DNA from: Pseudomonas sp. Marseille-Q3773
Lineage (GTDB): Bacteria; Pseudomonadota; Gammaproteobacteria; Pseudomonadales; Pseudomonadaceae
NCBI RefSeq assembly: GCF_916618955.1
Contig: NZ_OU745390.1
Location: 3,038,001 to 3,102,000 of the forward strand
Length of the DNA stretch: 64,000 bases
Direction of reading: 5' to 3'
Position 1 is the stretch's first letter, and each line of letters starts with the position of its first letter. The notes below the pieces were generated by a model. That model was not told where the DNA came from. It saw only the letters and a program-made list of their open reading frames with translations, and did no database searches. A program made the position numbers and the translations under genes. Below are positions 1-9,473 of this stretch, in pieces.

Positions 1-1573
1 CGAACTTCAGGGCGTCGAGCAGGAAGCCGAACTTCTCTTCCTGTTCTGCCGCTTCGATGCCCAGCAGGCGGAACACGGCCTGTTGCATCTCCTTGCGGTG
101 GATACGGATCGAACCGCCACCCAGTTCGGTACCGTTCAGGACCATGTCATAGGCACGCGACAGGGCTGCGGCCGGGTTGGCCTCGAGCTCTTCGGGGGTG
201 CACTTCGGCGCGGTGAACGGGTGGTGCAGCGCAGTGAAGCTGCCGTCTTCGTTCTCTTCGAACATCGGGAAGTCGACCACCCACATCGGCGCCCACTCGC
301 AGGTCAGCAGCTCGAAGTCGTGGCCCAGGCGGATACGCAGCGCGCCCAGGGCTTCGCTGACCACCTTGAACTTGTCGGCACCGAAGAACACGATGTCGCC
401 GTCAACGGCACCAACGCGGTCGAGGATGGTATTGAGGTTGGCCTCGGGGATGTTCTTGACGATCGGCGACTGCAGGCCTTCGACGCCCTTGGCGCGCTCG
501 TTGACCTTGATGTAGGCCAGGCCCTTGGCACCGTAGATGCCGACGAACTTGGTGTACTCGTCGATCTTGCTGCGCGGCATGCTGGCACCGCCTGGCAGGC
601 GCAGGGCGGTAACGCGGCACTTCGGATCGTTGGCCGGGCCGGCGAACACCTTGAAGTCCACGTCCTTCAGCTGGTCGGCAACGTCGACCAGTTCCAGCGG
701 GATGCGCAGGTCCGGCTTGTCGGAACCGTAGCGGCGCATGGCTTCTTCGAAGGTCATGTGCGGGAATTCGCCGAATTCCAGGTCCAGCACTTCCTTGAAC
801 AGCTTGCGGATCATGCTTTCGGTCAGGCCCATGATCTCGCTTTCATCGAGGAAGCTGGTCTCGATGTCGATCTGGGTGAATTCCGGCTGGCGGTCGGCGC
901 GCAGGTCTTCGTCGCGGAAGCACTTGGCGATCTGGTAATAGCGGTCGAAGCCGGCGACCATCAGCAGCTGCTTGAACAGCTGCGGCGACTGCGGCAGGGC
1001 GAAGAAGCTGCCGGCGTGGGTACGGCTTGGCACCAGGTAGTCACGCGCGCCTTCCGGGGTGGCGCGGGTCAGGATCGGCGTCTCGACATCGAGGAAGCCG
1101 TTTTCGTCGAGGAAGCGACGGATGCTGCTGGTGATGCGCGAGCGCAGGCGCAGCTTGTCGGCCATTTCCGGGCGACGCAGGTCGATGAAGCGATAACGCA
1201 GGCGGGTTTCCTCGCCGACGTCGGAGTATTCGTTGAGCGGGAACGGTGGGGTTTCCGCTTCGTTGAGCACGTTCAGCTGGTAGCCGAGAATCTCGATGGC
1301 ACCGGACGCCATGTTGGCATTCACCGCACCCTCAGGGCGCTTGCGCACCTTGCCGGTGATCTGCACGACGTACTCGCTGCGCACGCGGTCGGCAGCGGCG
1401 AAGGTTTCGGCGCGATCCGGGTCGAACACGACCTGGGCCATGCCTTCGCGGTCACGGATGTCGAGGAAGATCACCCCGCCGTGGTCGCGGCGACGATGGA
1501 CCCAGCCGCAAAGGGTGACTTCCTGGCCGTCCAGGCTCTCGTTCAGTTGGCCGCAATAATGGCTGCGCATCAT
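1..1573 (-). CDS. aspS: Aspartate--tRNA ligase, 3' part outside window
   Basis: Class II aminoacyl-tRNA synthetase that charges tRNA-Asp (in Pseudomonas typically also tRNA-Asn, non-discriminating) in the cytoplasm. The leftward reading frame opens with [16 protein letters not shown], followed by the OB-fold anticodon-binding domain ([20 protein letters not shown], about residues 20-40). Further on come the class II motif 2 region ([18 protein letters not shown]) and the bacterial GAD insertion domain. About 524 codons are present of the usual 590 or so; the C-terminal end with motif 3 lies beyond the left edge. The start is the first of two adjacent ATG codons (1573 or 1570). A 623-residue antisense frame covering this gene is a GC-rich shadow. 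Identity is certain; only the 3' end is missing. Confidence 0.97.
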   Translation of the reverse strand, partial: MMRSHYCGQLNESLDGQEVTLCGWVHRRRDHGGVIFLDIRDREGMAQVVFDPDRAETFAAADRVRSEYVVQITGKVRKRPEGAVNANMASGAIEILGYQLNVLNEAETPPFPLNEYSDVGEETRLRYRFIDLRRPEMADKLRLRSRITSSIRRFLDENGFLDVETPILTRATPEGARDYLVPSRTHAGSFFALPQSPQLFKQLLMVAGFDRYYQIAKCFRDEDLRADRQPEFTQIDIETSFLDESEIMGLTESMIRKLFKEVLDLEFGEFPHMTFEEAMRRYGSDKPDLRIPLELVDVADQLKDVDFKVFAGPANDPKCRVTALRLPGGASMPRSKIDEYTKFVGIYGAKGLAYIKVNERAKGVEGLQSPIVKNIPEANLNTILDRVGAVDGDIVFFGADKFKVVSEALGALRIRLGHDFELLTCEWAPMWVVDFPMFEENEDGSFTALHHPFTAPKCTPEELEANPAAALSRAYDMVLNGTELGGGSIRIHRKEMQQAVFRLLGIEAAEQEEKFGFLLDALKF

Positions 1574-1666
1574 GATGGTGGTTTCGCTTCTCGTGATTCG
1601 TGTATTCGGTGGAGGTCTTGGCCGCCCGGAGGGCTAATACTGCAAGACCCGGTCACAGCATTCAAC

Positions 1667-1888
1667 TCAGTCGGCCTTGTCGCCGCCTGCCAGATTCTTT
1701 TTCGCCCCGGTCTTGAAGTCGGTTTCGTACCAACCATTACCGCTCAGGCGGAAGCCTGGCACCGACAGCAGCTTCTTCAGCGCCGGCGCCTGGCACGCCG
1801 GGCAATCGGTCAGCGGCGCGGCGCTGATCTTCTGCAGCACTTCCATGCGGTGCTCGCAGGATGCACATTGATAGTCATAAAGGGGCAT
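1667..1888 (-). CDS. FmdB-family zinc-ribbon protein
   Basis: 73-residue protein MPLYDYQCASCEHRMEVLQK... with two CxxC pairs (CASC near residue 8, CPAC near residue 31), typical of the FmdB/CxxC_CXXC_SSSS putative regulatory family. The four cysteines probably bind one zinc. The C-terminal tail is basic and low in structure. It lies 93 bases upstream of aspS on the same strand, the usual position in Pseudomonas, and is probably cotranscribed with it. The molecular function of the family is unknown; a role in transcription or translation is only suggested by its zinc ribbon and its neighbours. Confidence 0.9.
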   Translation of the reverse strand: MPLYDYQCASCEHRMEVLQKISAAPLTDCPACQAPALKKLLSVPGFRLSGNGWYETDFKTGAKKNLAGGDKAD

Positions 1889-1980
1889 GGGTGTCTCTCG
1901 TCAACCATAACGCTGGCTGCCGGGGCAGCAAAAAGCGGGATTATATATGGTTAGCAAGCACTGCGCAGCCCGCCAGGCGA

Positions 1981-2310
1981 TCAGCGCGCACTTGGCGAGT
2001 CCTGCAGCCAGGCGACACAGATCACCCGGATCAGCCCGCTGAAGTTGCGCACTCCACCTTGGCGCAGGTGCACTTCGCGGTCCACGTAGGACAGCACTGC
2101 GCTGACCGAGCAGCGGTTGGCCACGGCGATGCGCTCGAGGATACCCCAATAGACGGCCTCCAGGCGCAGGCAGGTGGAAAAACCGTTGAGCCGTACCGAA
2201 CGCGACACCGGCTGGGTCTGCTGCATGTCGAAATCCGCCTTGAACGGATCGACACACTCTTTACCGGGCCAGCGCCCCTGGCCAGCCACACGCTTGCTCA
2301 CTTGCATCAT
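1981..2310 (-). CDS. Ribbon-helix-helix domain protein
   Basis: 109-residue protein resembling the RHH_4 type of ribbon-helix-helix family. The core 'SRSVRLNGFSTCLRLEAVYWGILERIA' gives a beta strand that would enter the DNA groove, followed by two helices. A second conserved stretch, 'NFSGLIRVICVAWLQ', ends the protein. The start was chosen because GAGGAGGAG lies 6 bases upstream of the tandem ATG codons at 2310. Small proteins of this type are found in many Pseudomonas as unlinked regulators. The DNA target is unknown and nothing nearby identifies it. Confidence 0.7.
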   Translation of the reverse strand: MMQVSKRVAGQGRWPGKECVDPFKADFDMQQTQPVSRSVRLNGFSTCLRLEAVYWGILERIAVANRCSVSAVLSYVDREVHLRQGGVRNFSGLIRVICVAWLQDSPSAR

Positions 2311-2423
2311 GCGCCACTCCTCCTCGTCACAGGTAGCAGGTGGCCTATGAAGCGCTGATGAGCGCGGTCAGAGCAGCGGCAAAATCTTCCTGATCAGAAT
2401 CAACAAGCAGGCGCGGGGCATGT

Positions 2424-2536
2424 AGTAGCGGCCTTGTGTCGCGATAGGCTGCGCAGCTGCCTCGGCGATTTCTGCCCGAAGCACACATCCTGGGGACTGC
2501 TGCGCAGCCCATCGCGACGCAAGGCCGCTCCTGCAG
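2424..2536. repeat. Inverted pair of REP elements
   Basis: Two copies of a P. putida-type REP face each other: 'cggccttgtgtcgcgat' near 2430-2446 and its near-complement 'atcgcgacgcaaggccg' near 2511-2527. The second is followed by the typical tail 'ctcctgcag'. The pair lies between two leftward genes and would form a long stem in RNA. Confidence 0.8.
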
Positions 2537-2548
2537 ACAGACTGACGA

Positions 2549-3022
2549 TTACTTGCCGTCGAGCAGCACCCGCAGCATCCAGGCGGTCTTCTCATGCACC
2601 TGCATGCGCTGGGTCAGCAGGTCGGCGGTCGGTTCGTCACTGACCCTGTCCACCACCGGGAAGATGCTGCGCGCGGTGCGCACCACGGCTTCCTGGCCCT
2701 GGACCAGCTGGCGGATCATTTCGTCTGCCGGGGGTACGCCCTCTTCCTCCTTGATCGAAGAATGCCGCGCATAGAACGCATAAGACCCCGGCGCCGGAAA
2801 GCCCAGGGCCCGGATGCGTTCGGCGATCGAGTCGACCGCCAGCGCCAGTTCGTTGTACTGCTCTTCGAACATCAGGTGCAGGGTGCGGAACGACGGACCG
2901 GTGACGTTCCAGTGAAAGTTATGGGTTTTCAGATACAGCACATAGGTATCCGACAACAGGCGGGACAGTCCATCGACGATGGACTTGCGATCTTCTTCAC
3001 TGATACCGATATCAATTGCCAT
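2549..3022 (-). CDS. dps: Dps/bacterioferritin-like DNA-protection protein
   Basis: 157-residue ferritin-like protein; Dps proteins oxidise Fe2+ with H2O2 inside a 12-subunit shell and protect DNA. The first helix carries the ferroxidase signature '[24 protein letters not shown]', with the two conserved histidines, followed by '[14 protein letters not shown]' with the D/E ligands. The frame is open further upstream to 3097, but the start at ATG 3022 ([12 protein letters not shown]) has a GGGGA Shine-Dalgarno 4-8 bases upstream and gives the usual length. Single gene, flanked downstream by a REP pair that may end or stabilise the transcript. Confidence 0.93.
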   Translation of the reverse strand: MAIDIGISEEDRKSIVDGLSRLLSDTYVLYLKTHNFHWNVTGPSFRTLHLMFEEQYNELALAVDSIAERIRALGFPAPGSYAFYARHSSIKEEEGVPPADEMIRQLVQGQEAVVRTARSIFPVVDRVSDEPTADLLTQRMQVHEKTAWMLRVLLDGK

Positions 3023-3297
3023 GAAGTTCCCCTTTCCATAAGGCTTGAGACTCAAGCGGGTGCCGACCACTGTAGCAACACTTGACGCAGGGCGCATGCG
3101 ACATGGCGCAGCACAGCGCCCGGCGGCCAGTGGTTTGAGTAGCCTGCGGCTTTACTGTTAAATAGGCAGCGTGTCACCCGTGCGGCCTCATTGCCGGGTG
3201 CATAGGCCGGCCTGTCACGTGATCGCGCGCCATACCTCAATGCGCACCGTGCCGTCGGCTCTTCCTGTGACCAGCCTTATCAACTGTGAGCCAACCC

Positions 3298-3891
3298 ATG
3301 TTCAAGATCGTCCATCTGGTGACGGGCGTGGCAGCCTTGCTGCTATCGCTCATACCCAGCCTGAAAACCGATGCAAGTCCTTTCCTGGAACAACCTGACG
3401 CGGTCTACCTGGCCCTGTTCGGTCTGCTCAACCTGATTATCGCCCCGGTGGTGCCGCTGTACTACCGCGGCGCCCGCCAGCAGTTGCAATACCTGGCTTG
3501 CGCCTTGCTGGTGGTGGCGGTGGTGCTGCAGACCCTGACGGTGCTGGCACGTCCGGAAATGGGCAACCTGGCCGCGCTGGTCTGCGCAGCCCTGGCCGTG
3601 GCGGCACACCTGGCCGCTGGCCTTGCCCGCAGCCCACGCAAGGCACGCACCAACCAGCCGACAACGCAGGAATCCGGCAACCGTGATACCGGTACCGTCA
3701 AGTGGTTCAACACGTCCAAAGGCTTCGGCTTCATCTCCCGCGATTCGGGTGATGACATCTTCGTGCACTTTCGCGCCATTCGCGGTGAAGGCCACCGCAT
3801 CCTGGTCGAGGGCCAGCGCGTGGAGTTCTCGGTGATGCACCGCGACAAGGGCCTGCAGGCCGAAGACGTGGTCGCTGTCACCCGCCGCTGA
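3298..3891 (+). CDS. Membrane protein with C-terminal cold-shock domain
   Basis: 197-residue two-part protein. Residues about 1-125 hold four hydrophobic segments ([74 protein letters not shown]). Residues about 133-197 are a cold-shock OB fold with intact RNP1 (KGFGFISR) and RNP2 (DDIFVHF) motifs, expected to bind single-stranded nucleic acid. The start is ATG 3298, with a weak GTGAG 8 bases upstream; GTG at 3286 is an in-frame alternative adding four residues. The order in the locus (dps, CSD protein, slyX, HIT, oprD) is one I know from Pseudomonas. What the membrane anchor does is unknown. Confidence 0.85.
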   Translation: MFKIVHLVTGVAALLLSLIPSLKTDASPFLEQPDAVYLALFGLLNLIIAPVVPLYYRGARQQLQYLACALLVVAVVLQTLTVLARPEMGNLAALVCAALAVAAHLAAGLARSPRKARTNQPTTQESGNRDTGTVKWFNTSKGFGFISRDSGDDIFVHFRAIRGEGHRILVEGQRVEFSVMHRDKGLQAEDVVAVTRR

Positions 3892-3910
3892 TCATCTGCA
3901 ACGGCCACTG

Positions 3911-3941
3911 CCTGTGGAGGCGGGCTCGCCCGCCCCACAGG
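3911..3941. terminator. Strong GC hairpin after the cold-shock gene
   Basis: Near-perfect stem formed by 'cctgtggaggcggg' and 'cccgccccacagg' around a short loop, between convergent genes. No long T run follows, so it may be a single REP acting as a bidirectional transcript end. Confidence 0.5.
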
Positions 3942-3968
3942 CTTGCTGTTCATCCAGCGATATCGGCT

Positions 3969-4175
3969 TCAATAATGAGGCGGCGGCGCCTCCTCCCCGT
4001 CATTGCCGTACTGGCCAACCATCTCTTCGTAACGCTTGATCAGCTCGGCCATCTGCAATTGCAGCCGCTCGATCACCCGCGCCTGCTCGACCACCACATC
4101 ATTCAGCGCCTGGATGGTGTCATCCTGGAACGCCTGACGGGTTTCCAGCTCGACCATTCGCATTTCCAACGACAT
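3969..4175 (-). CDS. slyX: SlyX family protein
   Basis: 68-residue coiled-coil protein [21 protein letters not shown]... ending in 'PPPHY', the typical SlyX C-terminus. Almost the whole chain has heptad spacing (residues about 5-55), consistent with a small soluble coiled-coil oligomer. The cellular role is not established. It begins one base after the stop of the HIT gene upstream, so the two genes form a translationally linked pair. Confidence 0.92.
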   Translation of the reverse strand: MSLEMRMVELETRQAFQDDTIQALNDVVVEQARVIERLQLQMAELIKRYEEMVGQYGNDGEEAPPPHY

Positions 4176-4176
4176 A

Positions 4177-4596
4177 TCAGGCCTCTACATACCCATCGAG
4201 TTTCAATTCACGCAGGCGCTGGCGTACGGCTTGCACTTGCTCGTCGGTATAGGCCAGTGCCGGGCACTTGCCCCACACCGGCGCAGGCCAGGCGGCATCG
4301 TCGCGCTGGCGCACGATTACGTGCATGTGCAACTGGCTTACCACATTGCCGAGGGTGGCAATGTTCATCTTGTCGGCCTGGTAGCTCGCCTTCAGCGCCT
4401 CGGCCAGGCGGGTGGTTTCCTGCCACAACTGCTGCTGCTGCGTCGCATCCAGTTCGAACAGCTCGCTGATACCGGCGCACTTGGGCACCAGGATGAACCA
4501 CGGGTAGTTGGCGTCCTTGCTCAGTAACAACTGGCACAGCGCAAACTCACCCAGCACCAGGGCATCCTGCTGCAAACGCGAATCGAGGACGAACAC
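4177..4596 (-). CDS. HIT domain nucleotide-binding protein
   Basis: 139-residue histidine-triad protein, a family of nucleotide hydrolases/transferases. The signature near residues 86-94 reads QLHMHVIVR: Gln replaces the first histidine of HxHxHxx, as in many bacterial members, while the two later histidines (nucleophile and neighbour) are kept. '[10 protein letters not shown]' near residue 30 is the conserved phosphate-side strand. Upstream of slyX with one base between. The substrate cannot be told from the sequence. Confidence 0.9.
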   Translation of the reverse strand: MFVLDSRLQQDALVLGEFALCQLLLSKDANYPWFILVPKCAGISELFELDATQQQQLWQETTRLAEALKASYQADKMNIATLGNVVSQLHMHVIVRQRDDAAWPAPVWGKCPALAYTDEQVQAVRQRLRELKLDGYVEA

Positions 4597-5284
4597 GGCA
4601 AATCTCCTTCAGGCAAAACCCACCCGCCACACGCGGAATACAGGCCTGCAAGGATACCTTGCACGTTCCCGGTAACACAGCGCTACTTTTCGCACCAAAA
4701 TGAGGCCTACCGCGCTCCGCCCACCACACTGACCACCCCACAAATGACTCTGGTTGAACTAGTTGCGGTAACACATTGACTTTCATGGCAGCTTTTTTGT
4801 TTTTAATGATTCTCGACTGCAACATGACCAGAGCCAGCCCCGCCCCGTATTTACGGCGCTTTCCGACCTTCGGTAATGGGTTTTGTGAAAATTTCATGAA
4901 GTGTTGCGTATTTTGAGCACGCTTGTTGCATTCCCTTCACGCCAAGTCGGCACGACATCTGCTATGGCAGGTGGACGCGACAAATGACAACAGCGGCATT
5001 GGTTACCAGGGAGTTTCCCGCGCCGAATTGCATCGACCGATGTGAAACGACTACGGAAACAACGCTGGCGTTGTACGGCCCATAACCGGGGCGTGATTTG
5101 CGACATGGAGACACCTGAAAGCGACATGGCAAAAAAGTTCCGTAAAGGATGCTTATAGCCATATCGCCAACAACAGTCAGCGTGCTATACATTTTCGCCG
5201 ACATAACAAGAAAGAGCTGCGCCATATAACTAGAACAGATGGTTGCAGCGGTACTCTTCCTAAAAACCAAAGGAGCAAATCACG
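4597..5284. promoter_or_regulatory. 688-bp AT-rich region upstream of oprD
   Basis: No supported gene lies here. The stretch is clearly richer in A/T than its neighbours (for example around 4780-4810 and 5150-5280). Upstream activation sites and promoters of oprD are expected here, plus the promoter of the leftward HIT-slyX pair. The ribosome binding site AAAGGAG precedes the oprD ATG. I could not assign a particular regulator site. Confidence 0.5.
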
Positions 5285-6550
5285 ATGCGCGTGATGAAGT
5301 GGAGCATGATCGCCCTGGCCGTTGCGGCAGGGACCTCGCAGTTGGCTTTGGCCTCGTCCCAGGACGAATCCAAAGGTTTCATCGAAGACAGCAAGCTGAA
5401 CGTCAAGACCCGCATGCTGTACTTCAGCCGTGATTTCCGTAACAACGAAGGCGGCCAGAGCCGTCGCGAAGAAACCGGCCTGGGCTTCCTCGGCACCTTC
5501 GAGTCCGGCTTCACCCAAGGCACCGTGGGTGTGGGTGTCGACGCCATCGGCATGCTCGGCCTGAAGCTGGACAGCGGCAAGGGCCGCGCCGGTACCGGCC
5601 TGTTCCCGACCGGCTCCGACGGCCGTTCGCAGGACGACTACTCCAAGGGCGGCGGCGCGGTCAAGTTCCGCATCTCCGACACCGTGCTGAAAGTGGGTGA
5701 CCAGTTCACCGCACTGCCGGTCTTCGCCACCGACGACAGCCGCCTGCTGCCAGAAATCGCCCAGGGCACCCTGATCACCAGCAACGAGATCAAGGGCCTG
5801 ACCCTGCACGCTGGTCACTTCACCAGCCTGACCGCCCAGGAGCAGACCAACCGTGACAGCTTCCGCCTGAAGGAAGCCAACGTGGTCGGCGGTACCTACG
5901 CCTTCACCGATACCCTCAGCACCAGCCTGTACTACTCGAAGGTCGAAGACTACTGGCGCAAGTACTACGCCAACGTCAACTGGGCGCTGCCGATTTCCGA
6001 CAAGCAAGGCCTGGTGTTCGACTTCAACATCTATGACACCAAGAGCGAAGGCTCTGCCGAGTACCGCGCCTTCGATGGCGACAAGCTGGACAACCGCGCG
6101 TTCAGCCTGTCGGGCGCCTACAACATCGGCGCTCACACCTTCACCCTGGCCTACCAGAAAGTCACCGGCGACGGCGACTATGGCTACGGCGTCGACGGTG
6201 GCGGCACCATCTTCCTGGCCAACTCCGTGGCTCGCTCCGACTTCAACGCCGAAGACGAGAAGTCCTGGCAGGCTCGCTACGACCTGAACTTTGCCGAATA
6301 CGGCATTCCAGGCCTGACCTTCATGACCCGTTATGTACGCGGTACCGACGCCAACGTCGCCGGCACCAGCAACGGCAAGGAATGGGAACGCGACGTCGAC
6401 ATCAAGTACGTACTGCAGGAAGGCCCGGCGAAAGACCTGAGCTTCCGCGTGCGTCAGGCTACCTACCGCTCTTCCGATGGTGTCTACTACGATTCCCCAT
6501 CGATCGACGAACTGCGCCTGATCGTGGAGTACCCGCTGAGCATCCTGTAA
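5285..6550 (+). CDS. oprD: OprD-family outer membrane porin
   Basis: 421-residue substrate-selective porin of the OprD family (18-strand barrel); members take up basic amino acids, peptides or small carboxylates. The N-terminal signal peptide MRVMKWSMIALAVAAGTSQLALA is followed by the family start 'GFIEDSKLNVKTRMLYFSRDF'. Inner signatures include 'FLGTFESGFTQGTVGVGVDA', 'LPVFATDDSRLLP' and the C-terminal strand 'SIDELRLIVEYPLSIL'. The locus (slyX, HIT, oprD, lipoprotein, proS nearby) corresponds to the P. aeruginosa oprD locus, which supports orthology, but substrate choice cannot be read from sequence alone. A strong terminator follows 27 bases downstream. Confidence 0.88.
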   Translation: MRVMKWSMIALAVAAGTSQLALASSQDESKGFIEDSKLNVKTRMLYFSRDFRNNEGGQSRREETGLGFLGTFESGFTQGTVGVGVDAIGMLGLKLDSGKGRAGTGLFPTGSDGRSQDDYSKGGGAVKFRISDTVLKVGDQFTALPVFATDDSRLLPEIAQGTLITSNEIKGLTLHAGHFTSLTAQEQTNRDSFRLKEANVVGGTYAFTDTLSTSLYYSKVEDYWRKYYANVNWALPISDKQGLVFDFNIYDTKSEGSAEYRAFDGDKLDNRAFSLSGAYNIGAHTFTLAYQKVTGDGDYGYGVDGGGTIFLANSVARSDFNAEDEKSWQARYDLNFAEYGIPGLTFMTRYVRGTDANVAGTSNGKEWERDVDIKYVLQEGPAKDLSFRVRQATYRSSDGVYYDSPSIDELRLIVEYPLSIL

Positions 6551-6576
6551 GCCTGGCTTGCAGTGCCCCGCACCTG

Positions 6577-6607
6577 AAAAAGCCCGGCAATCACGCCGGG
6601 CTTTTTC
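6577..6607 (+). terminator. Rho-independent terminator of oprD
   Basis: Stem 'agcccggc' / 'gccgggct' around 'aatcac', preceded by AAAA and followed by TTTTTCTT. The A-tract on the other side could also end leftward transcripts. Confidence 0.9.
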
Positions 6608-6709
6608 TTGGCTGACAAGCGCCACGCCCTGGGGCATCCTGTACGCCTGCGTTTCCCCCCCGTACAATGCGGGTCATTTCAATGTCTTAGGCAATCGACA
6701 CGGCTCACC

Positions 6710-8425
6710 ATGCGCACCAGTCAATATTTGCTCGCCACCCAGAAAGAAACCCCTGCCGACGCAGTGGTCATCAGCCATCAGCTCATGCTGCGTGCCGGCA
6801 TGATCCGCAAACTGGCCTCCGGCCTGTACACCTGGCTGCCGATGGGCTTGCGGGTAATGCGCAAGGTCGAGGCCGTGGTGCGTGAGGAAATGAACGCCGC
6901 CGGCGCCCTGGAAGTGCTGATGCCCAGCATCCAGCCCGCCGAACTGTGGCAGGAATCCGGTCGCTGGGAACAGTACGGCCCCGAGCTGCTGCGCCTGAAG
7001 GACCGCCATCAGCGCGACTTCTGCGTCGGCCCGACCCACGAAGAAGTGATTACCGACCTGGCCCGCAACGAGCTGTCCAGCTATAAACAGCTGCCGCTCA
7101 ACATGTACCAGATCCAGACCAAGTTCCGTGACGAGATCCGCCCGCGCTTCGGCCTGATGCGCGGCCGTGAGTTCATCATGAAGGACGCCTACTCGTTCCA
7201 TGCCGACCAGGCTTCCCTGCAGGAAACCTACGACCGCATGCACCAGGCGTATACCAATATCTTCACCCGCCTGGGCCTGGACTTCCGTCCGGTGCAGGCC
7301 GATACCGGCTCCATCGGTGGCAGCTACTCGCATGAATTCCACGTGCTGGCCGAGTCCGGCGAAGACGACGTGATCTTCAGCGACAGCTCCGACTATGCCG
7401 CCAACATCGAGAAGGCCGAGGCCATCCCACGGGAAACCGTGCGCCCTGCGCCTACCGAGGAGCTGCGCCTGGTCGACACGCCGAACGCCAAGACCATCGC
7501 CCAGCTGGTGGAGAACTTCGGCCTGCCGATCGAGAAAACCGTCAAGACCCTGATCGTGCACGGCGCAGAACCAGGCAAACTGGTTGCGCTGATCGTGCGC
7601 GGCGACCACGAACTCAACGAAATCAAGGCCGCCAAGCTGGAACAGGTGGCCGACCCGCTGGTCATGGCCAGCGACGCCGAACTGCGCGAGGCCATCGGAG
7701 CCGGTGCCGGTTCGCTCGGCCCGTTGAACCTGCCGCTGGAAATCATCATCGACCGCTCGGTTGCCCTGATGAGCGACTTCGGCATCGGCGCCAACATCGA
7801 CGACAAGCACTACTTCGGCGTGAACTGGGAGCGCGACCTGCCGGTGCCACAGGTGGCCGACCTGCGTAACGTGGTCGAAGGCGACCCGAGCCCGGACGGC
7901 CAGGGCACCCTGGTGATCAAGCGCGGCATCGAAGTGGGCCACATCTTCCAGCTGGGCACCAAGTACAGCGAGGCGCTGAAGTGCCAGGTACTCGGTGAGA
8001 ACGGCAAGCCGGTCACCCTGGCCATGGGCTGCTACGGTATCGGCGTGTCCCGCGTGGTCGCCGCTGCCATCGAGCAGAACCATGACGACAAGGGCATCAT
8101 CTGGAATGACGCCCTGGCCCCGTTCCAGATCGCCCTGGTACCGCTGCGCTACGAAACCGACGTGGTCCGCGAGGCGACCGACAAGCTGTACGCCGAATTG
8201 ACCGCCGCCGGTTACGAGGTGCTGCTGGACGACCGCGACAAGAAGACCAGCCCCGGCATCAAGTTTGCCGACATGGAACTGATCGGCATCCCGCACCGCA
8301 TCGTCGTCAGCGATCGCGGCCTGGCCGAAGGCAACCTGGAATACAAGCATCGCACCGAGCAGGACGCCCAGGCATTGCCGCTGGCCGAGGTGCTGACCTT
8401 CCTGCAGGCACGCGTTCGCCGCTGA
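6710..8425 (+). CDS. proS: Proline--tRNA ligase, bacterial long form
   Basis: 571-residue class II synthetase charging tRNA-Pro. The sequence starts [18 protein letters not shown]. Motif 2 region ([26 protein letters not shown]) is near residues 138-163. The YbaK-like editing insertion spans about 240-380 and removes mischarged alanine; the family usually carries a lysine in this domain. Motif 3 (GCYGIGVSR) is near 443-451, and the C-terminal anticodon-binding domain ends '[10 protein letters not shown]'. The open frame reaches back to 6608, but ATG 6710 gives the family start and length. Separated from oprD by the terminator. Confidence 0.96.
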   Translation: MRTSQYLLATQKETPADAVVISHQLMLRAGMIRKLASGLYTWLPMGLRVMRKVEAVVREEMNAAGALEVLMPSIQPAELWQESGRWEQYGPELLRLKDRHQRDFCVGPTHEEVITDLARNELSSYKQLPLNMYQIQTKFRDEIRPRFGLMRGREFIMKDAYSFHADQASLQETYDRMHQAYTNIFTRLGLDFRPVQADTGSIGGSYSHEFHVLAESGEDDVIFSDSSDYAANIEKAEAIPRETVRPAPTEELRLVDTPNAKTIAQLVENFGLPIEKTVKTLIVHGAEPGKLVALIVRGDHELNEIKAAKLEQVADPLVMASDAELREAIGAGAGSLGPLNLPLEIIIDRSVALMSDFGIGANIDDKHYFGVNWERDLPVPQVADLRNVVEGDPSPDGQGTLVIKRGIEVGHIFQLGTKYSEALKCQVLGENGKPVTLAMGCYGIGVSRVVAAAIEQNHDDKGIIWNDALAPFQIALVPLRYETDVVREATDKLYAELTAAGYEVLLDDRDKKTSPGIKFADMELIGIPHRIVVSDRGLAEGNLEYKHRTEQDAQALPLAEVLTFLQARVRR

Positions 8426-8445
8426 TAACCAATGCACGAGTGATC

Positions 8446-9399
8446 ATGTACAAGCGAAGTACCTTTACCCTGGGGGGCGCCGCACTGTGCGGCGCCCTGC
8501 TCGTCAGCGGCTGCGCCAACCAGATGTCCCAGCGCAGCGACCATGAGGAGCGCGTCGAGCGCAAACTGCTCGAACACACCCTGCAGATCGATGTCGGCGA
8601 GCCGAAGGTGATGGAGCTTCCGCAACGACGTGTGCGCGTGCATGAACAGCAGCGCTTCGAAGTCACCGAGTTCGAAGTTACCCGTCGCTATGACCGCTAC
8701 ACGCCCTACCAGCCCTGGCGGGAGATCTACGAGATCCCGCTGGGGGCTGTGGCCGTGGTGGCAGGCGTCGGTGCCAACGTGGTCAACGTCTTCGCCCTGG
8801 GCAACCTGCCGGAAAGCATTACCCACGACTGGCTCAGCTACGGTGTGGACGGGCTCAACCCGTTCATGAACGTGCCGTCCAACGGCCGTGCCCAGCAGAA
8901 CCTGGCCGGGATCAGCGAGGTGCAGAAGGGCAAGCGCGAAGAATCCACCAGCGTGCCTTGGAGCGAGCGTCTGGTCGAGGTCAAGGCTGGCAAGACTACC
9001 CACGAGCTGACTACCGACAGGAACGGCGTGCTGCGCCTGAACCTGCTCGACAGCCCGTTCTCCGAGCAGAATCTCAACCACATCGGCACCCTGCACCTGC
9101 GGGTGGTCGACGAGGACAACGCCGTTCGTGGCGATGCCAGCCTGCTGGTCAGCGCCAGCCTGCGCAACAAGCTGCTCGAAGCCCACGAACTGATCTTCGA
9201 TGACCTTGAGGACGACGACGTCAGCCAGTGGGTGCACCGGGTCAAGCGCTTGTCCGAACTGGGCCTGGAAGAGGAAGCCAGTGAAATGGAACAGAGCCTG
9301 ATCGAACTGACCCGCAACGATCCGGAGCTGCAGCAAGAGTTTCTGCAGTCGCTGACCAAGGCCACTGGCCGGCTGGTGGCCGACCCGGGCGCGCAGTAA
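8446..9399 (+). CDS. Outer-membrane lipoprotein of unknown function
   Basis: 317-residue predicted lipoprotein: signal sequence MYKRSTFTLGGAALCGALL with lipobox LVSGC (cysteine near residue 22). The mature part has an acidic, partly coiled C-terminus (about 240-300) and no catalytic motif I recognise. It starts about 20 bases after proS and is probably cotranscribed with it. ATG 8446 is preferred; the GTG at 8440 is a possible start two codons earlier. A lipoprotein of this kind between proS and dinB is a conserved Pseudomonas arrangement as far as I recall; the function is unknown. Confidence 0.75.
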   Translation: MYKRSTFTLGGAALCGALLVSGCANQMSQRSDHEERVERKLLEHTLQIDVGEPKVMELPQRRVRVHEQQRFEVTEFEVTRRYDRYTPYQPWREIYEIPLGAVAVVAGVGANVVNVFALGNLPESITHDWLSYGVDGLNPFMNVPSNGRAQQNLAGISEVQKGKREESTSVPWSERLVEVKAGKTTHELTTDRNGVLRLNLLDSPFSEQNLNHIGTLHLRVVDEDNAVRGDASLLVSASLRNKLLEAHELIFDDLEDDDVSQWVHRVKRLSELGLEEEASEMEQSLIELTRNDPELQQEFLQSLTKATGRLVADPGAQ

Positions 9400-9419
9400 C
9401 CTGCATCACGCAATACCTT

Positions 9420-9450
9420 GCAGGAGCGGCCTTGTGTCGCTCCTACAGGG
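9420..9450. repeat. Single REP element
   Basis: 'caggagcggccttgtgtcgc' followed by 'tcctacaggg', a P. putida-type REP between convergent genes. Confidence 0.6.
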
Positions 9451-9473
9451 GTCGCGTTGAATTGGCGGGCCAT

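Noticed and set aside
83..1954. 623-residue rightward open frame opposite aspS
   Set aside because: Antisense shadow of aspS; composition typical of complementary-strand frames in GC-rich DNA and no domain.
4547..4897. 116-residue leftward frame overlapping the HIT gene start
   Set aside because: No ribosome binding site or domain, overlaps a recognised gene in another frame, and lies in the A/T-rich oprD upstream region.
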